Notes under the pieces: model-generated
Databases searched by the model: none
Told to the model about the DNA's origin: nothing
What the model saw: only the letters and a program-made list of their open reading frames with translations
Program-made: the position numbers and the translations under genes
Source: Prevotella sp. UBA3837
GTDB taxonomy: Bacteria; Bacteroidota; Bacteroidia; Bacteroidales; Bacteroidaceae
Direction of reading: 5' to 3'
Assembly (NCBI GenBank): GCA_002392835.1
Contig: DGHX01000128.1
Span: 825 to 11,821 of the forward strand
DNA length: 10,997 bases
Shown: positions 6,123-10,997 of the stretch, piece by piece
Layout of the letters: the number at the start of each line of letters is the position of its first letter
Numbering within the stretch: position 1 is the first letter of the stretch

Positions 6123-6130
6123 TACCTTTG
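6123..6130 (+). promoter_or_regulatory. -7 box for the GH76 gene
   Basis: TACCTTTG matches TAnnTTTG and implies a leader of about 105 nt before the ATG at 6243. TTTG at 6095-6098 is 24 bp upstream, rather far for a -33 element, which fits a promoter that needs an activator. Confidence 0.6.
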
Positions 6131-6196
6131 CCGTTGTATTATGGAAGTCATACGCCCCACTGCGTGGCGTGCTACACATTATTTATATATATGATT

Positions 6197-6226
6197 GGAG
6201 TGAAAAGGAGTGAAAAGGAGTGAAGA
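6197..6226 (+). repeat. Decamer repeat GGAGTGAAAA, three copies
   Basis: GGAGTGAAAA occurs at 6197-6206 and 6207-6216, and as GGAGTGAAGA at 6217-6226, directly before the GH76 start. An ATG in the repeat (6210) is in frame with the gene but would put an unlikely repeat-encoded peptide before the signal sequence. The reverse complement resembles the decamer repeat at 7961-8000. Confidence 0.85.
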
Positions 6227-6242
6227 GAAAACATATAGGAAC

Positions 6243-7919
6243 ATGAAGAAACTGATGCTTTCAGCACTGTGCGTGCTCATGCTGCTTCCCCTGCATGCCG
6301 CCCTCGAGGTGGGCAAGACCTATCGCATAGCCCCCGAGGGTTCCGGCGGCAAGTCGCTCTTCGTGAGCAATGCCTCGGTGGCCGACCGCCAGGCCGTGGT
6401 GGTGTGGACAGAGACCGACGTGCCCGCCCAGCAGTGGACGGTGACGCGGCTGAGCGGCAAGACCGTGGTGCTGAAGAACGTGTACAGCGGCAAGTACCTG
6501 AACGCCCCCAGCCGACGGCTGGAGCAGACGACGGCACAGATTCCGTGGACGCTGGAGGCCGCCGACGAGGCCACTGACAGCTATCGCCTGAAGCTGGGCT
6601 CCTACCTCACCCTCAGCGCCACCGCCGACGGCACCCAGCCCGCACTGGGCAACACGGCGCAGGTGTGGCGGTTCACCGAGGTGGAGGCGCGGCCCCTGTT
6701 CGACGCACAGGCCCGCAGCCGCATGCTCGACGGGTTCCTGGAGCAGTACCTGCAGGACAAGGGCAACGGCTACAGCACCTTCGTAGGCGGAAGCTGGGGC
6801 GAGGCCGAGACCCTGGAGACCATCCTCGACTGCTACGAGGGCACCGGCGAGCAGCGCTTCGCCGACATCTTCGCAAGCTGCTACCGCTACATGCGCTACC
6901 ACGTGGGCAACCGCTGGAACGGAGGCACCGTGGTGGGCGGCTACGACTGGTTCGGCTACGACTTCAACGACGACGTGATGTGGATGATCATCGCAGCAGC
7001 GCGAGCCTACCACCTGACGGGACAACAGTCGTACCTGACCGACGCTCAGCGCAACTTCGACCTCATCTGGCAGCGTGCCTACCTGGGCTACGTGGGGCTG
7101 CTGCGCTGGGCCGAGCACACCGGCGACCGCAACAGCGCCAACTCGTGCATCAACGGTCCCGCTGCCGTGGCCGCCTGCTACATAGGGGCCGGACTGGGCG
7201 ACGAGACCTACTTTGAGAAGGCCCGCGAGCTTTACGCCAACCAGCGCATCTACCTGTTCGAGCCCGCAACGGGCCACGTCTACGACAACGTCATCTTCAA
7301 CCCCGACGACGGCAGCGTGGTGAGCCGCAACACCTGGGCTTCCACCTACAACCAGGGCACCATGCTCGGTGCCGCCATGCTCCTCTACCGCCACTACGGC
7401 GACGAGCAGTACCTGACGGATGCGAAGCGTATCATTGCCTACGCCCGCAAGAACCTGTGCGGTGCCGACGGCGTGGTGAGCGTCTGCCAGAATGCCGACG
7501 GTGACTTCCAAGGCTTCAAGGGCATCCTCATGCGCTATGCCGGACTCTACGCCCGCCTGCAGAACGATCAGGACTACCAGGCATGGGTGCGCGCCAATGC
7601 CTTCCGGGCCTATAACAACCTGAACTCGCACTCCTTCGGCCACTCCGCCTGGCTGACGAAAGCCTCCGAGGACCTCATGTACGGAGAGGTGAACTACGGC
7701 CTGTCCAGCTCGGCCTTCGGCGCCAGCACCGCCCTCTCCGCCGCCTGCTGCGTGCCCGTGAAGGGCGGTGAGCAGGCCGACGTCAGCCTGCCGCCGGCAC
7801 ACCGCAGCGCACCTGCCGATAACGACCGCCTGTACAGCCTCGGCGGCTGGCCCATCACGGCTCCGCTGCCCGGCAGCATCTACATCAGGAACGGACAGAA
7901 ATACATAGCTACTCGGTAG
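6243..7919 (+). CDS. Secreted GH76 family protein with ricin-like N-terminal domain
   Basis: This 558-residue protein is predicted to be an exported endo-alpha-1,6-mannanase-type glycoside hydrolase. The signal peptide is residues 1-19 (LHA|A). Residues about 23-143 form a ricin-B-like carbohydrate-binding domain with QQWTV and QVWRF repeats. The GH76 (alpha/alpha)6 catalytic domain runs from about 155 to 510. It carries the paired catalytic aspartates D243-D244 in NDDVMWM, the TYNQGTMLGAA motif and an FKGILMRY motif typical of the family. The final 35 or so residues (LYSLGGWPI ... GSIYIRNGQKY) resemble a type IX or Bacteroidota C-terminal sorting tail, so the enzyme may be surface-exposed or released. 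It lacks a lipobox. I chose the ATG at 6243 over 6210 because it places the signal peptide at the N-terminus. The next gene follows after 94 bp with no clear promoter, so the two are probably co-transcribed. Confidence 0.92.
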   Translation: MKKLMLSALCVLMLLPLHAALEVGKTYRIAPEGSGGKSLFVSNASVADRQAVVVWTETDVPAQQWTVTRLSGKTVVLKNVYSGKYLNAPSRRLEQTTAQIPWTLEAADEATDSYRLKLGSYLTLSATADGTQPALGNTAQVWRFTEVEARPLFDAQARSRMLDGFLEQYLQDKGNGYSTFVGGSWGEAETLETILDCYEGTGEQRFADIFASCYRYMRYHVGNRWNGGTVVGGYDWFGYDFNDDVMWMIIAAARAYHLTGQQSYLTDAQRNFDLIWQRAYLGYVGLLRWAEHTGDRNSANSCINGPAAVAACYIGAGLGDETYFEKARELYANQRIYLFEPATGHVYDNVIFNPDDGSVVSRNTWASTYNQGTMLGAAMLLYRHYGDEQYLTDAKRIIAYARKNLCGADGVVSVCQNADGDFQGFKGILMRYAGLYARLQNDQDYQAWVRANAFRAYNNLNSHSFGHSAWLTKASEDLMYGEVNYGLSSSAFGASTALSAACCVPVKGGEQADVSLPPAHRSAPADNDRLYSLGGWPITAPLPGSIYIRNGQKYIATR

Positions 7920-7960
7920 TTTACCCCTACTAATAATCAAGCACATTAAACTATTGTCCT

Positions 7961-8000
7961 TTAACTCCCTTTAACTCCCCCCTAACTCCCTTTAACTCCC
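7961..8000 (+). repeat. Decamer repeat TTTAACTCCC, four copies
   Basis: Units are TTTAACTCCC (7961, 7971 and 7991) and CCTAACTCCC (7981), in perfect 10-bp register. The array fills much of the 94-bp gap between the GH76 gene and the next gene. A lone TAACTCC also occurs at 10119-10125. Decamer tracts like this can change copy number by slippage. Confidence 0.9.
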
Positions 8001-8013
8001 CACAAAAAAACAC

Positions 8014-10032
8014 ATGAAGACAACCTTTCTCCGCACAGCCTGCGCCCTCGGCCTGCTGTTGCTCTCGGCAGGCTCCGCCCTTGCCCTCGACATTAGTTAC
8101 CAACTGCGGCTGAAGCAGCCCGGCAATGCCACCACCACCTACACGCTGAACCGCCAGGGACAGCAGCTCGTGGCACCGACGGCGCTGCCGCTGACCATCA
8201 GCGAGCAGCTCAGCACCGACGGCGACGCACAGCGACTCACCGTCACCCTGCGCGCCACCGAGCGCGTCTACTTCAGCCTGGGTGCCAGCGTGGCCACTGC
8301 CTTCGCCACCGACGCCTGCGAGTTCTATCTGCCCGGCTTCTGGTACCATAAGAACCTGCGGTCGCCGCGCGAGGCTCCCTCGTTCCACACCAGCAACAGC
8401 TGGAACGTGCGCGAGGACCGCCTGTCGTCACCCCTCAGCGGCGTCTACGACGGCACGTCGCACCGCATGCTCACCGTGCTCCACCTGATGGGCACCCCCG
8501 CCGACGCGCTGACCACCCACCAGGAGGGCGAGGTCATCCTGGGCGGCCCCTGCTCGCTGGGCTATGTGGGCTTCGACAACAGCACAGGGCGCGCAGCACT
8601 CACCTTCGGCTACCCCTACATGGAGACGCCGCGCCGCTACATCCGCAAGCTCACCTTCATCAACCCCATCACCACTTTCGCCCGGCTGGACAAGGGCCAG
8701 ACGCTCACGCTGAGCTGGCTCATCCGCGAGGGCGAGGCCACCGACTACGGACAGTTCGTGGCCCGCACCTGGCAGCACTGCATGGACCGCCTGAACCCAC
8801 AGCCCCTCACGCCGCTCTACACGCCCGGGCAGATGAAGGCCCAGCTGGCCAACTACTTCCGCCAGGCATACGTCGACGAGTATCCGCTGAAGTTCCACTC
8901 GGGCCACACGCTGCGCACCGACGACTGCAAGCCCTATCCCGCCGCACAGCTGGGCTTCGTGGGCCGCGTGCTGCTGAACGGCTTCAACGCACTGGAATAT
9001 GGCGAGCAGACGGGCGAGCAGCAGCTGGTGGACATGGGGCGTGCCATCTTCGACAGCTACCTCAGCGGCGGCTTCACCGAGGGCGGCTACCTGAAGGACG
9101 AGGTGCGCTACCACGAGCCGCTGCCGCAGGACAAGGACGTGGTGCACAGCATACGCCAGCAGTCGGAGGCCGTCTACGCCGTGCTCCACTACCTGGCCTA
9201 CGAGCGCCAGCACGGCCGCAAGCACAAGGAATGGGAGCAGCGCATGCGCACCCTGCTCGACAAGATGCTGCTGCTGCAGAAGGCCGACGGCCACTTCCCC
9301 CGCAAGTACCGCGACGACCACAGCGACGTCGACGCCTCGGGCGGCTCCACACCCTCCGCCACGTCGACGCTCGTCATGGGCTACAAGTACTTCGGCGACA
9401 AGCGCTACCTGGCAGCCGCCAAGCGCACGGTGGAATACCTGGAGCGCGAGATTATCTCGAAGAGCGACTACTTCTCCTCCACCCTCGACGCCAACTGCGA
9501 GGACAAGGAGGCGGCCATCAGCGCCGTCACCGCCACCTACTACCTGGCCATGGTGACGAAGAAGCAGGAGCGCCAGCACTACATTGACCTCTGCCAGCGC
9601 GCCGCCTACTTCGCACTGTCGTGGTACTACCTGTGGGACGTGCCCTTCGCACAGGGCCAGATGCTGGGCGACCTCGGTTTCAGGAGCCGTGGCTGGGGCA
9701 ACGTGTCGGTGGAGAACAACCACATCGACGTCTTCGTCTTCGAGCTGCCCCACATCGTGGAGTGGCTGGCCCAGCAGACGGACGAGCAGCGCTTCCGGCA
9801 GCTGCACGACGTCATCCTGTCGTCGCTCTGCCAGCTGCTGCCCACCCCCGGACGCCTCTGCGGCATTGCCCTGCCGGGCTTCTACCCCGAGGTGGTGCAG
9901 CACACCAACTGGGACTACGGCCGCAACGGCAAGGGCTTCTACAACGACCTCTTCGCACCCGGCTGGACCGTGGCCTCGCTCTGGGAACTCTACTCACCCC
10001 AGCGCACCGTGGGCTTCCTCACCGGGAAGTAG
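8014..10032 (+). CDS. Secreted beta-sandwich/helical-toroid protein, candidate glycan-active enzyme
   Basis: I do not recognise the family of this 672-residue exported protein. A signal peptide is clear at 1-24 (ALA|L). Residues about 25-265 are beta-rich, and about 275-660 are helical with repeated aromatic-rich segments, including QKADGHFPRKY and repeated 'AxxAxxYL' helices. That combination is the layout of several (alpha/alpha)6 glycosidases and polysaccharide lyases. Conserved-looking polar and aromatic clusters are FHTSNSWNVRED (about 126-137), YPLKFHSGH (about 290-298), DASGGSTPSATS (about 433-444) and SRGWGNVSVENNHIDVF (about 560-576). It has no lipobox. Its position after the GH76 gene and before susC suggests a role in degrading the same glycan. 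It could be a glycoside hydrolase of an unassigned family, or a non-catalytic glycan-binding protein. The start is preceded by CACAAAAAAACAC, an A-rich region usual here. Confidence 0.8.
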   Translation: MKTTFLRTACALGLLLLSAGSALALDISYQLRLKQPGNATTTYTLNRQGQQLVAPTALPLTISEQLSTDGDAQRLTVTLRATERVYFSLGASVATAFATDACEFYLPGFWYHKNLRSPREAPSFHTSNSWNVREDRLSSPLSGVYDGTSHRMLTVLHLMGTPADALTTHQEGEVILGGPCSLGYVGFDNSTGRAALTFGYPYMETPRRYIRKLTFINPITTFARLDKGQTLTLSWLIREGEATDYGQFVARTWQHCMDRLNPQPLTPLYTPGQMKAQLANYFRQAYVDEYPLKFHSGHTLRTDDCKPYPAAQLGFVGRVLLNGFNALEYGEQTGEQQLVDMGRAIFDSYLSGGFTEGGYLKDEVRYHEPLPQDKDVVHSIRQQSEAVYAVLHYLAYERQHGRKHKEWEQRMRTLLDKMLLLQKADGHFPRKYRDDHSDVDASGGSTPSATSTLVMGYKYFGDKRYLAAAKRTVEYLEREIISKSDYFSSTLDANCEDKEAAISAVTATYYLAMVTKKQERQHYIDLCQRAAYFALSWYYLWDVPFAQGQMLGDLGFRSRGWGNVSVENNHIDVFVFELPHIVEWLAQQTDEQRFRQLHDVILSSLCQLLPTPGRLCGIALPGFYPEVVQHTNWDYGRNGKGFYNDLFAPGWTVASLWELYSPQRTVGFLTGK

Positions 10033-10064
10033 CACCGACAGCACGACTTCTTCCTAACCTATAC

Positions 10065-10138
10065 GGTAACTCTTACCTGCGCACCGGATTCGATGTACAG
10101 GTAAGAGAGGACAATGAGTAACTCCTTTTTCTTTTTTT
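10065..10138 (+). terminator. Candidate terminator after the 672-residue protein gene
   Basis: A perfect 10-bp inverted repeat, CTCTTACCTG (10070-10079) and CAGGTAAGAG (10098-10107), has an 18-nt loop. T-rich sequence begins only at 10126, about 18 bp later, so it is not a canonical intrinsic terminator. GGTAA (10065-10069) can alternatively pair with TTACC (10073-10077), making two mutually exclusive hairpins. It may act as a terminator, attenuator or mRNA 3' end stabiliser. Confidence 0.35.
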
Positions 10139-10237
10139 GCCCCCTGCCCTGATTATTTTCCCCCGAAAAATTGGGGCGGACAGAGAAGAATCACAGTCTT
10201 TGCAGCGTGTTTCAATCATAGCAGCCCCAATATATCC

Positions 10238-10246
10238 GTTATACAA
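10238..10246 (+). promoter_or_regulatory. Distal GTTATACAA site, susC promoter
   Basis: GTTATACAA is identical to 6013-6021 upstream of the GH76 gene. Its TTATACA starts 76 bp before the proximal site, exactly 10 bp (about one helical turn) further than in the GH76 promoter. Flanking bases make it a CCGTT-ATACA-AACGG palindrome (10237-10251). Confidence 0.45.
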
Positions 10247-10290
10247 ACGGCGGGCGGCAGGAATGTAATACACTGATAATCAGTACGAGT

Positions 10291-10332
10291 AAGGAATATA
10301 TAGCCCTAAAACGGTTATACATTCCTTTTTTT
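10291..10332 (+). terminator. Hairpin and T-run upstream of susC
   Basis: AAGGAATATATA (10291-10302) pairs with TATACATTCCTT (10316-10327) with one mismatch and a 13-nt loop. T residues run on from the stem through 10332. It fits an intrinsic terminator that would insulate susC from upstream transcription. However, its right arm is also the proximal TTATACATT site, so the inverted repeat may be an operator instead. Confidence 0.5.
10315..10323 (+). promoter_or_regulatory. Proximal TTATACATT site, susC promoter
   Basis: TTATACATT is identical to 6080-6088. Its first base lies 43 bp before the first base of the -7 box, the same as in the GH76 promoter. A further shared element, ATATA followed by GC, lies a few bases upstream in both. 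Confidence 0.5.
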
Positions 10333-10357
10333 ATATATGTCCCTCGCCTTTTTTCCC

Positions 10358-10365
10358 TAATTTTG
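10358..10365 (+). promoter_or_regulatory. -7 box for susC-like gene
   Basis: TAATTTTG matches TAnnTTTG and implies a leader of about 105 nt, the same length as inferred for the GH76 gene. No TTTG -33 element lies at the usual distance. The leader holds GC-rich palindromes GCAGG-C-CCTGC (10378-10388) and GCCGCCGGCGGC (10395-10406), then an AT-rich stretch up to the start codon. Confidence 0.6.
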
Positions 10366-10476
10366 CATCATCAAAAAGCAGGCCCTGCGCCGATGCCGCC
10401 GGCGGCCGAAGCACAGGCTGAGGACATGGGCGGGCGATGCTGACTACAGCGAACTTAAAACTTAACAAATAACGAT

Positions 10477-10997
10477 ATGACTAAAAGACACTCTGTGAAA
10501 CTATTCCGCAGCATGCTGCCTGCCGGCCTCCTGATGCTCGGCACGACGGCCATGCTGTTCTCGGCGCCGCTGCTGTCTCCCGTTCAGGCCGCGGTGCAGC
10601 AAAGCGAGAGCCAGGTGACCGGCCTGGTCACCGACCAGAACAAGGAACCGCTCATCGGCGTCACCGTGACCGTGGTGGGCACCGGGGCGAAGGCCATCAC
10701 CGACGTCGACGGCATGTTCAAGATCATGGCGCCGTCGAAGAGCAGCACCGAGCTGGAGTTCAGCTACATGGGCTTCAAGAAGAAGACGGTGAAGCTGAAC
10801 GGCGCGAAGCTCATCAACGTGCAGATGGAGGAGGACGCCAACGAGTTCCAGGAGGTGGTGGTCACGGGCTACAGCTCGCAGAAGAAAGCCTCCATCATCG
10901 GCTCCATTGAGACCATCAAGCCCGCCGAGCTGCAGTTCGGCACCACGCGTACCATATCAAACAACCTGGCCGGTAAGCTCTCGGGCGTCATCGGCAT
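10477..10997 (+). CDS. SusC/RagA-type TonB-dependent outer-membrane transporter, 5' part
   Basis: Only the first 173 codons are in the window; the gene runs off the right edge. The protein starts MTKRHSVKLFRS with a hydrophobic segment and likely cleavage near VQA|A (about 38). Residues about 47-118 are a carboxypeptidase-D regulatory-like domain (GLVTDQNKEPLIGVTVTVVG ... LEFSYMGFKKK). EVVVTGYSSQKK (126-137) is the typical TonB-box region of the SusC family, and the plug domain begins after it (GSIETIKPAEL). There is no N-terminal STN domain before the regulatory-like domain, so direct anti-sigma signalling by this protein is unlikely. Family members import oligosaccharides across the outer membrane with a SusD lipoprotein, which should be encoded just downstream. 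The gene has its own promoter and lies 444 bp after the previous gene. The substrate is inferred to be an alpha-mannan-type glycan from the GH76 neighbour only. Confidence 0.93.
   Translation, partial: MTKRHSVKLFRSMLPAGLLMLGTTAMLFSAPLLSPVQAAVQQSESQVTGLVTDQNKEPLIGVTVTVVGTGAKAITDVDGMFKIMAPSKSSTELEFSYMGFKKKTVKLNGAKLINVQMEEDANEFQEVVVTGYSSQKKASIIGSIETIKPAELQFGTTRTISNNLAGKLSGVIG

Noticed and set aside
6261..9903. Long leftward ORFs (561 and 491 codons) opposite the GH76 and the 672-residue protein genes
   Set aside because: They are shadow frames with biased Val/Ala/Gly/Leu composition. The plus-strand products have signal peptides and clear domains.
10073..10273. Leftward 66-codon ORF in the susC upstream region
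   Set aside because: No domain or promoter is visible, and it covers a palindrome, T-rich tract and operator-like sites, so it is probably a chance ORF.
10033..10476. SusR or HTCS regulator, or sigma/anti-sigma genes, near susC
   Set aside because: No regulator ORF is present between the enzyme gene and susC or elsewhere in the window. Any regulator must lie outside it.

Overview
The window looks like part of a GC-rich Bacteroidota chromosome, most likely Bacteroidales and plausibly Prevotellaceae. The evidence is a SusC/RagA-type TonB-dependent transporter, a DUF4251-like lipoprotein, TAnnTTTG-type -7 promoter elements, A-rich start regions without clear Shine-Dalgarno sites, and C-terminal tails of the 'Y-x-L-x-G ... 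G-x-Y-I' kind on two secreted proteins. The coding sequence is very GC-rich at third codon positions, so long spurious antisense ORFs lie opposite most genes. The taxonomic call is inference from these traits, not from a marker gene.

Layout. 1-669: a gene-free, repeat-dense region. Two 48-bp inverted repeats (58-105 and 485-532, 42/48 matching) each carry a terminator-like hairpin whose T-tract points inward. Between them are 15-bp and 42-bp tandem repeats and a symmetric set of four palindromes with TGCA cores. 670-3614: three rightward genes that look like one operon: a secreted alpha/beta hydrolase, a DUF4251-like lipoprotein and a cation diffusion facilitator with a manganese-type metal site. 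3634-5880: a convergent leftward gene for a secreted CotH-kinase-like protein. 5881-6242: a divergent promoter region. 6243-10032: two secreted carbohydrate-active candidates, a ricin-like/GH76 protein (predicted alpha-1,6-mannan hydrolase) and a 672-residue beta-sandwich plus helical-toroid protein that I cannot place in a family. 10033-10476: a terminator and promoter region. 10477 to the end: the 5' part of a susC-like gene.

Working together. The right half reads as the beginning of a polysaccharide utilisation locus, probably for an alpha-mannan or mannose-containing glycan: GH76, the unclassified (alpha/alpha)-type protein, then SusC, with SusD expected just past the edge. The GH76 and susC promoters share a two-site motif: GTTATACAA far upstream, and TTATACATT whose start is exactly 43 bp before the start of the TAnnTTTG box in both. 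The far sites differ in distance by exactly 10 bp. This is the best evidence in the window for an unreported regulatory unit.

I see no complete defence system, phage, insertion sequence, CRISPR array, tRNA or rRNA. The most unusual structures are the inverted-repeat-bounded element at 58-532, the shared promoter module, and the unclassified 672-residue protein.
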